NCBI GenBank assembly: GCA_002363575.1
Contig: DEWI01000180.1
Location: 1 to 50,072, forward strand
Reading direction: 5' to 3'
DNA length: 50,072 bases
Origin: Verrucomicrobia bacterium UBA3214
GTDB lineage: Bacteria; Verrucomicrobiota; Kiritimatiellia; RFP12; UBA1067
The position numbers and the translations under genes were made by a program. The first letter of the stretch is position 1. The number at the start of each line of letters is the position of its first letter. This document shows positions 36,169 to 44,831 of this stretch, piece after piece. Under the pieces are notes generated by a model. That model was not told the DNA's origin. It searched no databases and was given only the letters and a program-made list of their open reading frames with translations.

Positions 36169-36477
36169 TTAGCCGAGAATGGCGTCCTTGAGAGCCTTGC
36201 ACGCGACGATCTTGACGACCTTCTTGGCCTTGATCTTGATCTGCTCGCCAGTCGCAGGATTGCGGCCCATGCGAGCAGGACGCTGGATTTTCTTCACCTT
36301 GCCGATACCGGGAAGCATGAAGCCCTTCTCTTCCTGCTGCGCACCCTTGATTGCAAGATCTACGAGCCTTTCGTAGACGGCAACCGCCTGCTTCTTGGTG
36401 ATCTCGGCGGACTCCGCAAGCGCGGCCATGATTCCGCTCTTGGTTGTGGGGACGACTTCCTTCTTAGCCTTTGCCAT
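36169..36477 (-). CDS. HU/IHF-family nucleoid DNA-binding protein
   Basis: A 102-aa histone-like protein. The hallmark GRNPATGEQIKIKAKK (the DNA-intercalating arm with its Pro) and the N-terminal helices are visible, with a short Lys-rich extension of about 10 residues before the usual HU start. The start at 36477 follows AAGGA at a good distance; a farther in-frame start at 36561 lies in the promoter. An extended -10 promoter lies about 57 bases upstream. HU-type proteins bend DNA and condense the nucleoid. The gene converges on the Na/Pi cotransporter gene. Confidence 0.95.
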   Translation of the reverse strand: MAKAKKEVVPTTKSGIMAALAESAEITKKQAVAVYERLVDLAIKGAQQEEKGFMLPGIGKVKKIQRPARMGRNPATGEQIKIKAKKVVKIVACKALKDAILG

Positions 36478-36533
36478 TGTCTGATCCTTATTTATTGACT
36501 CGTGGAAAACCATTTTCCATTCGTCTGGCGCAT

Positions 36534-36542
36534 AATATACCA
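36534..36542 (-). promoter_or_regulatory. Extended -10 promoter of the HU gene
   Basis: On the minus strand TATGGTATATT gives TGG plus TATATT, a one-mismatch variant of the window's shared TGGTATAAT promoter. The leader to ATG 36477 is about 50 bases and includes an AAGGA Shine-Dalgarno. Confidence 0.6.
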
Positions 36543-36744
36543 TATTTTTCTGCTTCCGCAAAGGGGGTAAAATCGTTTTTTGGCTTTTTTTTCGTCTTTG
36601 CCGCCTCCAAAACCTTCCAACCCCGCCTCAGGGCCAGGATTAAATTGCTTTCTCCCCCCGAAGAAATGCCGCGCAAGCTCGCGCGCCTCCCCTGGTGTGC
36701 CGTGCCAAGCACCGCTATCACCATTGCCTATACCCTTTGCGGAC
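36543..36744. other. Intergenic region before array B; no gene seen
   Basis: Upstream of the HU promoter, with T-rich runs near 36575-36600. I see no credible ORF, RNA gene or clear hairpin. Confidence 0.4.
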
Positions 36745-36906
36745 CAAGTCGCCTTCATTGGCGACTAGAGTCGCCTTCATGGGCGACTAGAGTCGCTTTC
36801 ATTGGCGACTAGAGTCGCTTTCATTGGCGACTGGAGTCGCTTTCATTGGCGACAGGAGTCGCTTTCACTGGCGACATGAGTCGCTTTTATTGGCGACTGG
36901 AGTCGC
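36745..36906 (+). repeat. 22-bp-period palindromic repeat array B (7 units plus a leading half unit)
   Basis: Units begin at 36760, 36782, 36804, 36826, 36848, 36870 and 36892, exactly 22 bp apart, after a half unit at 36747. The core is GCGACTAGAGTCGC with single-base variants (TGG, AGG, TGA centres). The 8-base spacer is mainly CTTTCATT. Core and orientation match array C and are the reverse complement of array A, but the spacer class differs. The array lies between the 3' end of the helicase gene and the HU promoter, and is not coding. Confidence 0.92.
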
Positions 36907-37095
36907 CAAGGGAGGGGACGGGAGAAGCGGGCGGCAGCGTTCCGGAGGGGGCGCGTTCCCTTGCCTAAGGAGAGCTGCTCTGCGCTTGCAGCCTCGCGCC
37001 CGCGTCCTTATATTTAAGTATTCGCTGTGTCCTTTCCGTGTGTGTGGGGTGGGCGGCGGCGCCATAGAGCCAAGGACTCCGCCGCCGGCGGGGGG
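36907..37095. other. Intergenic region after array B
   Basis: GC-rich, no gene seen. A GC-rich palindromic stretch near 37050-37090 could form a hairpin just beyond the helicase stop on the minus strand. Confidence 0.3.
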
Positions 37096-39129
37096 TTAAT
37101 GGCGCCAGGTAGTCTTGTAGATCGGCTTGGAGCGCGCGTACGGGCTGCCTCCGGAGGAGTAGGAAGGGCGGTATTGGTTGAAGGCGGGCGGCTGGTAGCC
37201 GGAATCTACGGAGCGCACGTCGAGAAGCTCGCGGGGGATGTCGCGAAGGAACGGGGAGACCGTCACAGGGAATTCTCCGCCTTCCGGGCTGCGGCGCACG
37301 CGAGGCGCCAGCATCATCAGGCGATCCTTCGCGCGCGTCACGGCGACGTAGAAGAGGCGGCGTTCTTCGTCCAGCCTGTTTTCTTCCTGCGCCTTGGCGC
37401 TCGGGAACATGCCATCGACGACCCACGGAATGATGACGGCCGGCCATTCCATGCCCTTTGCCTGATGCACAGTGGAGAGCGTGATGCGATCGGCGGACGG
37501 ATCGTTCTTCCGAAGATCGAGATTGGTGAGAAGGGCGATGTTGGCGAGATATTCGTCGAGCGGCGTCTGGTCGTCTGCGAGATCGCTGGCAAGTTCGCGG
37601 ATATCGAGGAGGCGCTCTTGCGCTTCTTCGCCTTCCCAAGTCCGCTGGAGATAGGAAGCGTAGAACGCTTCGAGGAAATCCATGACGATCATGCCGCGCT
37701 CGCCCGCCGCCAAATGTTCGTCGATTTTCGCCATGGCGGCGGCGATGGCTGGCCAAAGAGGGCGCGCCTTTGCGCCGAGCATGCCGCCGAGTCCGGAGCG
37801 AGCTTCGCTTTTGCGGGGATCGAATTCGCAGCCGAGCTTCTTCCAGAATTTCTTCGCGCCCGTCTCGCCTACGCCCGGAAGAAGCGTGATGAAGCGCAAG
37901 AAGGAAAGTTCGCCGTGCGGCGCGACGACGAGCCGCAGATACGCGAGGATGTCTTTGACATGCTCCTTTTCGTAGAAGCCCGTGCCGCTTGTCAGGCGAT
38001 ACGGGATCGCAGATTGATTTACGGCTTTCTCCACGTCGATCGATTGGTAGTGCGAGCGGTACAGCACGGCGATGTCGCGGCATGCGTAGCCGGATGCGCG
38101 CAATTCGCGTATGGCCGATACGATTTCCTGCGCCTGCGCCTTGCCGTTATAGACGCGCACGGCCTGCGGAAGGCGGCCTTGCGGGCGGATGGCGCGAAGT
38201 TGTTTGGCAAACTGCCCGGGCGCGTTCTTCATGATCGCGTTCGCGGCGTCCAGAACCTGCGGCACGCTGCGGTAGTTGCGCTCCAGCTTGACGATCTTGC
38301 AATCCTTCCAGCGTTCAGGGAAGCGCATTATATTCTCGATTTTGGCGCCGCGCCAAGTGTAGATGCACTGGAAATCGTCGCCGACGGCCATTATGTTGCG
38401 GTGCCCGGCGGCTATCAAATCCGTGAACTCCGCCTGAATGCCGTTCGTATCCTGGTATTCATCCACGAGGACATGGAGAAACTTCTCCTGGAGCATTCCG
38501 CGGATGTCCGCCTTCTCTTTCAGAAGCTTCAGGCCGTTCACGATCAGATCGTCGAAATCCATCGCGCCTATCTCGCGTTTGCGGGTTGCATAGGCGTTGG
38601 CGACGGCTACGATCTCCTCCGGAGTGAACCCCGCGGCTTTCGTCTGCCAGCGCGAGGCTATCGCCGCGACGGGAAGCTGTTCGTTGGCGGCTTCCGAAAT
38701 CATGCGCAAGACGATTTCCTTCTTCGGGAAGTCTTTTGGGTTTTCCACGGTGGTCTTGACGATTTCCGCGATCAGTTTCTTCTGGTCTTCTTCGTCGAGA
38801 ATCTGGAAATCGTTTCTGTAGCCGAGCGCGCCGCCCCAGCGCCGCAGAAAACGCGCGCAAATCGAGTGGAAAGTGCCTGCCCATATCGCCGCGGCGTCAG
38901 GGCCGACGACGGCGCGTGCGCGATCCAGCATTTCTTTGGCCGCGCGGTTCGTGAAGGTGAGCAAGAGGATTCTGTCCGGTTCGACGCCGCGTTCGACGAG
39001 GCAGGCGACGCGATGCACCAGCGTGCGCGTCTTGCCAGTGCCGGCGGCGGCCAGCACGAGCAGCGGGCCGCCTTCCGCCGTCGCGGCCGCGTATTGTTCG
39101 GGATTGAGAAGCTTTGAGAAGTCGGTCAT
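37096..39129 (-). CDS. UvrD/PcrA-type superfamily 1 ATP-dependent DNA helicase
   Basis: A 677-aa 3'-5' SF1A helicase. Motifs in order: Q motif (LNPEQYAA), Walker A (AAAGTGKT), LTFTNRAAKEM (Ia), DEYQDTN (II), VGDDFQCIYTWRGA (III), LERNYRS (IV), VHQAKGMEWPAVI (V) and RRLFYVAVTRAKDRL (VI). Such enzymes act in nucleotide excision repair, mismatch repair or replication-fork clearing. UvrD, PcrA and Rep cannot be told apart here. The C-terminal extension (YQPPAFNQYRPSYSSGG) is low-complexity. It runs on the same strand as the pyrophosphorylase gene, from which a terminator separates it. Array B lies after its stop. Confidence 0.93.
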   Translation of the reverse strand: MTDFSKLLNPEQYAAATAEGGPLLVLAAAGTGKTRTLVHRVACLVERGVEPDRILLLTFTNRAAKEMLDRARAVVGPDAAAIWAGTFHSICARFLRRWGGALGYRNDFQILDEEDQKKLIAEIVKTTVENPKDFPKKEIVLRMISEAANEQLPVAAIASRWQTKAAGFTPEEIVAVANAYATRKREIGAMDFDDLIVNGLKLLKEKADIRGMLQEKFLHVLVDEYQDTNGIQAEFTDLIAAGHRNIMAVGDDFQCIYTWRGAKIENIMRFPERWKDCKIVKLERNYRSVPQVLDAANAIMKNAPGQFAKQLRAIRPQGRLPQAVRVYNGKAQAQEIVSAIRELRASGYACRDIAVLYRSHYQSIDVEKAVNQSAIPYRLTSGTGFYEKEHVKDILAYLRLVVAPHGELSFLRFITLLPGVGETGAKKFWKKLGCEFDPRKSEARSGLGGMLGAKARPLWPAIAAAMAKIDEHLAAGERGMIVMDFLEAFYASYLQRTWEGEEAQERLLDIRELASDLADDQTPLDEYLANIALLTNLDLRKNDPSADRITLSTVHQAKGMEWPAVIIPWVVDGMFPSAKAQEENRLDEERRLFYVAVTRAKDRLMMLAPRVRRSPEGGEFPVTVSPFLRDIPRELLDVRSVDSGYQPPAFNQYRPSYSSGGSPYARSKPIYKTTWRH

Positions 39130-39209
39130 TTTCTATTCGTCGTAGCGTGTGCGCGAAGCGCCGCGTGGCCGCGGCGCCCTGGAGTCTTTCGAATGGAGCG
39201 GCGGAGTGT

Positions 39210-39234
39210 GAAAAAGCCCGGCGCCGCACCGGGC
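39210..39234 (-). terminator. Rho-independent terminator downstream of the UDP-sugar pyrophosphorylase
   Basis: On the minus strand GCCCGG and CCGGGC pair around a short loop and are followed by TTTTTC. It closes the purE-uxs-pyrophosphorylase unit before the helicase gene. Confidence 0.75.
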
Positions 39235-39265
39235 CGCCGGGCGCATCGCACCGGGCGCGATCGCG

Positions 39266-40609
39266 TCATTCCGCGCCGAGGCAGATGCCGCGCGCTAGGA
39301 TGTCCGCGGTATCGAGAGCGTACGCCGGATCGATCTCTACGACCAGTTTTTCGTCGATAGCGACACCTGCGGCGGCGAGCATGCGGCGCCATTTCGCCTG
39401 CATGTCCGCGCGGCACGTGGCCGGAGAATCGGCACCTTCCGCGTTTTTGACGGGGGAGAATTCGTCTTTCTGGTCGAAAGCCAGGAAGGCCGCTTTCTTC
39501 GCGTTCGGCAGAATATCGAAGATGAACTTCTCGAACTTGTAGCCGTTCGGTTCCGAAGGCTTGACGACCTTGCCATCCGGCGCGACGGTCGGGATCTTCT
39601 TGAACGCGAGGTGCAGAGGCATTGCCTTCGACGCTTCCTTGTCGAGAAACGCGCGGTCGAAAACGTGTATGGCCGGCGAGCCGTAGAGGAAGTAGAGCTT
39701 CCCGGACTTGTCCAGGCGTTCGCACTGCTCCTTGGTCATCTCCGTGTACTCGACCATGCGGTGGACGTCGCCGAACTTCATCGGGATGCCGACCTTCTCG
39801 TAGGGGTCGCGCTTGGCGCAGAGCTTGAGCGAATATTCGCTCCCCTGCAAGACGTGGTAGCCGATGAACGCGGGATCGGCGATCTCCACGAGAGGATTGT
39901 CAACCTGGAAGAAGAAGACGGACTTGATGCCGCGCTTCTTCATGTCGGCGAGCGCTCCGGAGCGCTTGAGCGCCGCGAGCAAGCCGCCGTGGCCGTCCGG
40001 ACTCATGAAGATGCGGTCCGGGCGCTCGAGGATGATCTTGCCGTCCTTCGTCATGCCTGGCCACATGCCCTGCGTGAAGAAGAACACGTTCTCCTTGGCC
40101 AGCCCGAAGTAGTTGAAATCTTCGAAGCATTTCTTCGTCGCGGCGTCGTTCGCCTCGCTCGTCATGATGTAGAAGGGGATCGGCTTGCCGTAGCGCAGCG
40201 AGCGCGCGAGAATCTTCCTCGCGTGGAAATAGAAGAGCGGCGCGTCTGTCGCCGGGCCGATGGCGTAGCAGCCTTTCGGGCCGTCGTAGCCGAGGCGCGA
40301 GCCCTGGCCGCCCGCGACGAGAAGCGCGGCCACGCGGCCGGCGCGCAATTCTTTTTCTCCTGCGTCCACGGCGTCCTTGAGCGCCTTGCCTTTGAGGACG
40401 GCGACTTTCGGAGCCTTGCCCTTGGATGAATCAGGAACTTCGGCGCCGCGCCGGAGCGTGGCTTCGCATTGCGCGAGGCTCTTCGGCTCGAGAGTCGCGA
40501 TCTGCGCGAGAAGCGCGGCGCGTTGCTTCTTGTCGAGCTGCTTCCAGAATGCGAGCACGTGTTCCTGGCCGCATTTGGCCAGCATTTTCTTCGCTTCTTC
40601 GTATGTCAT
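39266..40609 (-). CDS. UDPGP-family UDP-sugar pyrophosphorylase (UDP-GlcNAc or UDP-Glc type)
   Basis: A 447-aa nucleotidyltransferase that makes a UDP-sugar from UTP and a sugar 1-phosphate. The family loop LVAGGQGSRLGYDGPKG is present, as are FFTQGMWPGM, SPDGHGGLL and FFQVDNPLVEIADP. The arrangement is closest to the eukaryote-like UAP1 (UDP-N-acetylglucosamine pyrophosphorylase) group; I infer the sugar. The start at 40609 follows AAAGGAC at 9 bases; the open frame continues far upstream through uxs and purE and is not coding there. It is the last gene of the purE-uxs unit and feeds nucleotide sugars into the surface pathway. Confidence 0.88.
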   Translation of the reverse strand: MTYEEAKKMLAKCGQEHVLAFWKQLDKKQRAALLAQIATLEPKSLAQCEATLRRGAEVPDSSKGKAPKVAVLKGKALKDAVDAGEKELRAGRVAALLVAGGQGSRLGYDGPKGCYAIGPATDAPLFYFHARKILARSLRYGKPIPFYIMTSEANDAATKKCFEDFNYFGLAKENVFFFTQGMWPGMTKDGKIILERPDRIFMSPDGHGGLLAALKRSGALADMKKRGIKSVFFFQVDNPLVEIADPAFIGYHVLQGSEYSLKLCAKRDPYEKVGIPMKFGDVHRMVEYTEMTKEQCERLDKSGKLYFLYGSPAIHVFDRAFLDKEASKAMPLHLAFKKIPTVAPDGKVVKPSEPNGYKFEKFIFDILPNAKKAAFLAFDQKDEFSPVKNAEGADSPATCRADMQAKWRRMLAAAGVAIDEKLVVEIDPAYALDTADILARGICLGAE

Positions 40610-40662
40610 CGCTTCACTGTCCTTTCGTCGGTGTAAACTCGAGCGCAGGCGGCGGCCGCCGC

Positions 40663-41658
40663 CTATACTCTGCCTCTGAAATATTCTATCGTTTTCGCCA
40701 GGCCTTCGTCGAGCTGGACGCGCGGTTCCCAGCCGAGAAGTTCGCGCGCGAGCGTTATATCCGGGCGGCGCTTGCGCGGATCGTCGCCCGGCAGCGGGCG
40801 CGCGACGAGGCGCGAGCTTGAAGACGGGAGCATCTTCAAAACCTTCTTCGCCAGTTCCTTGACGGTGTATTCGGCGGGATTGCCGATGTTGAGAACGCAG
40901 GCGCCAAGCCCGTGCGAAGCGAAAAATCCGTCGAGCGCCGGCTTCTCCAGCGCCATGTAGCGGCGCATGGCTTCGACGAGATCCGTGCAGTACTGGAAAG
41001 AGCGCGTCTGCGAGCCGTCGCCGTAGATCGTCAAATCGTTGCCGCGCAGGGCCTGCACTATGAAGTTGGAGACGACGCGGCCGTCCTGCGCATCCATGCG
41101 CGGCCCGTAGGTGTTGAATATCCTCGCCATGCGCACATCGACGCCAAGCGTGCGCCGGTAGTCGCTTGCGAGCGTCTCTGCGAAGCGCTTGCCTTCGTCG
41201 TAGCAGCTGCGCACGCCTATGGTGTTCACGTTCCCCCAGTGCGTTTCGCGCTGCGGGTGTTCGATCGGGTCGCCGTAGATTTCGCTTGTCGAGGCGTGCA
41301 GGAGCTTCGCGCCGGAAGTGCGCGCCAGCTCCAGCGCGAAGAGCGCGCCTTTCGCGGATGTGAGGGCGGTTTTCAGCGGCGCGGCCTGATAGTGTACGGG
41401 GCTTGCCGGGCATGCGAGGTTGTATATCTCGTCGATATGCCCGGGCACGAGGAAGCGGCCGCTGTCGAGATCGCAGACGTCGGCTTCGATGAAAGTGAAA
41501 CCGCCGTTCTGCGCGAGCGGCGCGATATTCTCCCGCGAGCCGGTGTAGAGGTTGTCGATCGCGATTACGCGGTAGCCTTCGGCAAGCAGCCTCTCGCAGA
41601 GATGGCTGCCGATGAAACCCGCACCGCCTGTGACAAGCGCCGTCTTCATGCCGACCAT
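40663..41658 (-). CDS. uxs: UDP-glucuronate decarboxylase (UDP-xylose synthase), SDR family
   Basis: A 331-aa NAD-dependent short-chain dehydrogenase that turns UDP-glucuronate into UDP-xylose. [10 protein letters not shown] is the NAD-binding Rossmann motif. [36 protein letters not shown] (catalytic Tyr and Lys as YxxxK) and IFNTYGPRM are typical of the UXS group. Two Met codons are possible: 41658 and 41649; the second has a better-spaced AGGCGG. It starts 6 bases after the purE stop. It likely serves the window's glycan genes. Confidence 0.9.
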   Translation of the reverse strand: MVGMKTALVTGGAGFIGSHLCERLLAEGYRVIAIDNLYTGSRENIAPLAQNGGFTFIEADVCDLDSGRFLVPGHIDEIYNLACPASPVHYQAAPLKTALTSAKGALFALELARTSGAKLLHASTSEIYGDPIEHPQRETHWGNVNTIGVRSCYDEGKRFAETLASDYRRTLGVDVRMARIFNTYGPRMDAQDGRVVSNFIVQALRGNDLTIYGDGSQTRSFQYCTDLVEAMRRYMALEKPALDGFFASHGLGACVLNIGNPAEYTVKELAKKVLKMLPSSSSRLVARPLPGDDPRKRRPDITLARELLGWEPRVQLDEGLAKTIEYFRGRV

Positions 41659-41664
41659 ATCCGC

Positions 41665-42162
41665 CTACTTCGAGTTGATCTTTTCGTCGGCAGCCGCCAC
41701 TTTCGCCGCGAGCGCCTGCTTGTGAGCGCGGAATTTTTCGCGCAGCGCCGCGTCTGCCGTGCCGAGAATTTGCACGGCGAGAAGGGCGGCGTTTACAGGC
41801 CCCGCGCTGCCCAGCGCCACGGTCGCGACAGGCACGCCGCCGGGCATCTGCACCGTGGCGTAGAGGGCGTCGAGGCCGTTCAGCGCGCCGCCTGCGACGG
41901 GTATCCCGATCACCGGCAGCACGGTGCCGGCGGCAAGCACGCCGGCGAGATGCGCGGCGCCGCCGGCCGCCGCGATGACGACTTCGAGGCCGCGGCTTTC
42001 GGCCGTGCGGGAATATTCGAGCGCCAGTTCCGGCGTCCTGTGGGCGGATATGACCCTCTTCTCGTAGCACACGCCGAAATCTTCGAGCGTCTTGCAGGCT
42101 TTTTCGACGAGCGGCCAATCGCTGTCGCTGCCCATCACAATACCGACTTTAACTTCGTTCAT
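41665..42162 (-). CDS. purE: 5-(carboxyamino)imidazole ribonucleotide mutase
   Basis: A 165-aa class I PurE that rearranges N5-CAIR to CAIR in purine synthesis. The SDSDWP motif, SAHRTPE, AAAGGAAHLAGV and the GVPVATVALG block are all visible. The gene has its own extended -10 promoter and a GGGAAGGG Shine-Dalgarno. It leads a unit with uxs and the pyrophosphorylase, an odd mixture of purine and glycan genes. No purK is seen in the window. Confidence 0.95.
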   Translation of the reverse strand: MNEVKVGIVMGSDSDWPLVEKACKTLEDFGVCYEKRVISAHRTPELALEYSRTAESRGLEVVIAAAGGAAHLAGVLAAGTVLPVIGIPVAGGALNGLDALYATVQMPGGVPVATVALGSAGPVNAALLAVQILGTADAALREKFRAHKQALAAKVAAADEKINSK

Positions 42163-42191
42163 CGCAATTCCCTTCCCGGTGGCCGGGACGT

Positions 42192-42200
42192 ATTATACCA
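42192..42200 (-). promoter_or_regulatory. Extended -10 promoter of the purE unit
   Basis: On the minus strand the sequence reads TATGGTATAATAC, a perfect TGn extended -10. The start site would lie about 24 bases upstream of the purE ATG. No purine riboswitch or PurR-like site is evident in that short leader. Confidence 0.75.
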
Positions 42201-42270
42201 TATTTCGCCGTCCGCCTGCGCTCGTGCGGTGAAATCCATCCTCCGCATGCGCGGCCGCCGCGCGGCGCTT

Positions 42271-43239
42271 TCAGTCCGTTTCGAAAGACGATTTTCCCGG
42301 CAGCAGCGTCTCGAGGAAGCGCGTTGCGGCCTTGCGGCCTTCGTCCGTCACTTCCGGGGAATCGTTCATGCACACGAGCGAAGGCTTCAAGCGAGCGAAT
42401 TCCGCCGCGATGTCGTCCCTGACGGGTATGCAGTGCCAGGAGTCTCTGTGGGGAAGCCCGAACGCCGTTTGCCACCACGGACGCTTTATCGAGCGGAAAT
42501 GCGCATGCCCGCGCGAGAACGCCCAGCCAGCGAGCACTTCGCGCTGAAGCTGCCGGCGGTCGCGGAACGTGAACGACGTCTGCATATCCCAGATCGCCGG
42601 ATACGCCTCGCGGAAAGCCAGCAAATCCGCTTTGACGTACGGATCGATATTGTGGTGGCCGAGGCGCCCGTAGGCGCGCTTGTATCCGCCCGCGACGCCG
42701 AAATTCGCCTTTGCGAATCTGAAGGATTCTCGGACGCGGTGCAGATATCCGTCGGCGAGAGTTGGCGCGGCCATGTCGAGGCGGCTCGTCGAATAGCGGT
42801 ATATCGGCCAGCCGTCCGGCGCGAAGAAGAACGAAGGCTCGAGAGGGCGCGCGAAGAGCATGTCGTCGTTTGCATAGAGGAAGCGCTCGGAAAGCCCGGG
42901 AATGTCCTGGATGAAAAACTCCAGCGCCGACGAATTGAAGCATGGCAGCTTTTCCGGCGGTATCGCCTCGCTCCATCTGTGCAGGCGCAGGCGCGGCGCA
43001 TCCAGCTTCAGCCACGCCGGCGGCGAGATCGCGTCGTCGATGACGATATGCACCGCGTCCAGCCAGGGCGCGAAGCGCTCGAGCGAGCGCAGGGAGTAGC
43101 GCAGCTCGTCGTTGCTGCGATAGCGGCAGGCGCCGTTGTCGCCTTCGTTCACTGCGATGCCGGCGCGGCGCAACGCCTCCGCGCGCTTCGCCCTGAAAGC
43201 GGCGTCTTGCAGATCGCACCAGAGATAGACTATGTCCAT
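42271..43239 (-). CDS. Stealth-family capsular polysaccharide phosphotransferase
   Basis: A 322-aa enzyme of the Stealth family, which transfers sugar-phosphate units to capsule or cell-wall glycans. The conserved regions run in order: CR1 DIVYLWCDLQDAAF, CR2 RYRSNDELRYSLRSLERFAPW, then FLYANDDMLF and RYSTSRLDMA (CR3-like). Later GHHNIDPYVK carries the His pair. It begins 7 bases after thiE and so should be co-transcribed with the thiamine genes under TPP control, which is unexpected for an envelope enzyme. No Shine-Dalgarno is visible; coupling to the thiE stop is likely. Confidence 0.85.
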   Translation of the reverse strand: MDIVYLWCDLQDAAFRAKRAEALRRAGIAVNEGDNGACRYRSNDELRYSLRSLERFAPWLDAVHIVIDDAISPPAWLKLDAPRLRLHRWSEAIPPEKLPCFNSSALEFFIQDIPGLSERFLYANDDMLFARPLEPSFFFAPDGWPIYRYSTSRLDMAAPTLADGYLHRVRESFRFAKANFGVAGGYKRAYGRLGHHNIDPYVKADLLAFREAYPAIWDMQTSFTFRDRRQLQREVLAGWAFSRGHAHFRSIKRPWWQTAFGLPHRDSWHCIPVRDDIAAEFARLKPSLVCMNDSPEVTDEGRKAATRFLETLLPGKSSFETD

Positions 43240-43246
43240 GGCGGCT

Positions 43247-43855
43247 TCAGCAGGCCATTAGCGTTGCGAGCGCTTTCGCGGGATCTGCGGCGGCGCAGAC
43301 GGCGCGCACGACGGCGAAGTTGCGCGCGCCCGCCTTGCGTACGGCTTGCACCTTCTCCGCATCCGTGATTCCGCCGATCGCGACGGCCGGGAAGGGGACG
43401 GAGGCGATCATTTTCGCCATCGTCTCCAGTCCGAGCGCGGCGTCCGGGATTTCCTTCGTCGGCGTCGCCCATACGGGGCCTACGCCGATGTAGTCCGGCG
43501 CGACGGCTTTCGCCGCCACGGCCTGTTCGAGCGAATGCGTGGAAAGCCCGACTATGCGCAGGCCCGGAAAGCGCGCGCGCACTTCCGCGACGTCCATGTC
43601 GCCTTGGCCGACGTGCACGCCGTCTGCGCCCGCCTCGGCGGCGATCGATGGATCGTCGTTCACTATGAAAAGCGTCTTAGTGCCGCGCGTGATTTCACGC
43701 ACCGCTTTCGCGACGGCGACGATTTCTTCGCGCGGCGCTTTTTTCATGCGCAGTTGCAGCATCCTGACGCCTGCGGCGACGGCGGCGCGCGCGCAGTTTT
43801 CGTAGCCTGCGGCCGGATTCGTCATCACGAGATAAAGGCCGAAAGAGTCTTCCAT
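43247..43855 (-). CDS. thiE: Thiamine-phosphate synthase
   Basis: A 202-aa TIM-barrel enzyme that joins the thiazole and pyrimidine moieties into thiamine phosphate. LQLRMKKA, LFIVNDDPSIAAEAGADGVHVGQGD, GLSTHS, YIGVGPVWATPTK and AIGGITDAEKVQ are the family blocks. I chose ATG 43855 because GGGGTGG precedes it by 5 bases; a GTG at 43864 in the same frame lacks a ribosome site. It follows thi4 after a 14-bp intercistronic hairpin. No ThiC or ThiD is seen in the window. Confidence 0.93.
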   Translation of the reverse strand: MEDSFGLYLVMTNPAAGYENCARAAVAAGVRMLQLRMKKAPREEIVAVAKAVREITRGTKTLFIVNDDPSIAAEAGADGVHVGQGDMDVAEVRARFPGLRIVGLSTHSLEQAVAAKAVAPDYIGVGPVWATPTKEIPDAALGLETMAKMIASVPFPAVAIGGITDAEKVQAVRKAGARNFAVVRAVCAAADPAKALATLMAC

Positions 43856-43894
43856 GTCTGCCACCCCGGTTTTGCGTTTGGCGCGGGCGATGCT

Positions 43895-43928
43895 ATGCCC
43901 CGGCGCCGTCGCTGCGGCGCCGGGGCAT
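43895..43928 (-). other. Intercistronic 14-bp perfect hairpin between thi4 and thiE
   Basis: ATGCCCCGGCGCCG at 43895-43908 is exactly complementary to CGGCGCCGGGGCAT at 43915-43928, around a 6-base loop. No T-run follows on the minus strand, so it is more likely an RNA-stability or partial-attenuation element than a terminator. Confidence 0.75.
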
Positions 43929-43933
43929 GCGGA

Positions 43934-44725
43934 TCACTTCGCGAGATCTTCAATGACGATCTGCGCGATCCTGCGGCCGCTCTTCAGCATTCCGCCGAAG
44001 ATCGGCCCCATGCGGAAGCCGCCCTGCGTATTGTTCGCGGCCATGCCGCTCGCGTACAGGCCGGGGTAAAGGCGCTTGGTGTTCGCGACGGTGGTGCGCT
44101 CGCCGTCCGCCATCCACATCGGGCGCTCGCCGAGAATTCCGCCGGTCGGCGAATCGATTTTGACGCCCGCCTTGTGCACCGCCTTGTTGACGATTTCGCT
44201 GGGGTGCCCGGTGCCGTCGATGAGCGCGCGCGAAGTGACGACGATGGGATCGACGTGCATTTCAAGCCTTGCCACAGGGTTCCAGTTTATCACTACTCCG
44301 GAGACTACGCCATCGTGCATCACGATATCTTCCACCTTGACGGTGTTGAAGATGACGGCGCCCGCCTTGCGCGCGCCAAAGATCAGCCCGGAAGCCATCT
44401 CGACCGAATCCACGGTGTGGTACTGCCCGTCGTACTGGCGCGTGGAAATCCCGAATTCATGGAGAATTTCCGCCGCATCGTTCTGCACGGTCACTTCGTT
44501 GAAGAGCATTCCGCCGCCCCACGTGCCGCCGCCGGGCGCAAGCTTCGATTCATACACGGCGACCTTCAACCCGGCCTTGGCAAGATCGTGCGCGGCGACA
44601 AGCCCGCTCGGCCCCGCTCCGACGATCGCCACATCGACCGCGAGATTGTTCTCCAGCTTCTCGAAAAAGCGGCGTATGATCGCGCCGCTGATAGTCTCTT
44701 CCATTACGGAAGTCTTGGTGTCCAT
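43934..44725 (-). CDS. thi4: Thi4-type thiazole synthase, probably sulfide-dependent
   Basis: A 263-aa FAD/NAD-binding enzyme that forms the thiazole moiety of thiamine from NAD, glycine and sulfur. The nucleotide-binding [14 protein letters not shown] lies near residue 36, followed by [24 protein letters not shown] and [11 protein letters not shown]. The translated sequence contains no cysteine at all, so the suicidal cysteine of yeast Thi4 is absent and the sulfur must come from sulfide, as in archaeal forms. A TPP riboswitch ends 17 bases before its ATG. Using Thi4 instead of the ThiG/ThiS system is consistent with an anaerobic, sulfide-rich niche. Confidence 0.9.
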   Translation of the reverse strand: MDTKTSVMEETISGAIIRRFFEKLENNLAVDVAIVGAGPSGLVAAHDLAKAGLKVAVYESKLAPGGGTWGGGMLFNEVTVQNDAAEILHEFGISTRQYDGQYHTVDSVEMASGLIFGARKAGAVIFNTVKVEDIVMHDGVVSGVVINWNPVARLEMHVDPIVVTSRALIDGTGHPSEIVNKAVHKAGVKIDSPTGGILGERPMWMADGERTTVANTKRLYPGLYASGMAANNTQGGFRMGPIFGGMLKSGRRIAQIVIEDLAK

Positions 44726-44742
44726 TTTTTGCTTCTTTCTTC

Positions 44743-44824
44743 TCCCTACGCCGGCATTACCCGGTTCAGGTTATTCGGGTATTTTCTCAGCAGTGCCGGC
44801 ACCTCGCCGGCACAGCACCCCGTC
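44743..44824 (-). promoter_or_regulatory. TPP riboswitch (THI box)
   Basis: On the minus strand GGGGTGC is followed by CTGAGAAAATACCC, ACCTGAACCGGGTAAT and GCCGGCGTAGGG, the canonical TPP-sensing core. It begins just after the predicted start site and ends against the ribosome-binding region of thi4. No terminator lies between it and the ATG, so it probably controls translation initiation. Confidence 0.93.
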
Positions 44825-44831
44825 GCGATAC

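Noticed and set aside
37027..39117. 696-aa plus-strand reading frame over the helicase gene
   Set aside because: The minus strand encodes all seven helicase motifs; the plus frame has none.
40610..42118. N-terminal extension of the pyrophosphorylase reading frame to 950 aa
   Set aside because: The extra part overlaps uxs and purE, is Arg-rich junk, and a good start with ribosome site exists at 40609.
40912..43368. 818-aa plus-strand reading frame over uxs, purE and Stealth
   Set aside because: Covers three well-supported minus-strand genes and shows no domain.
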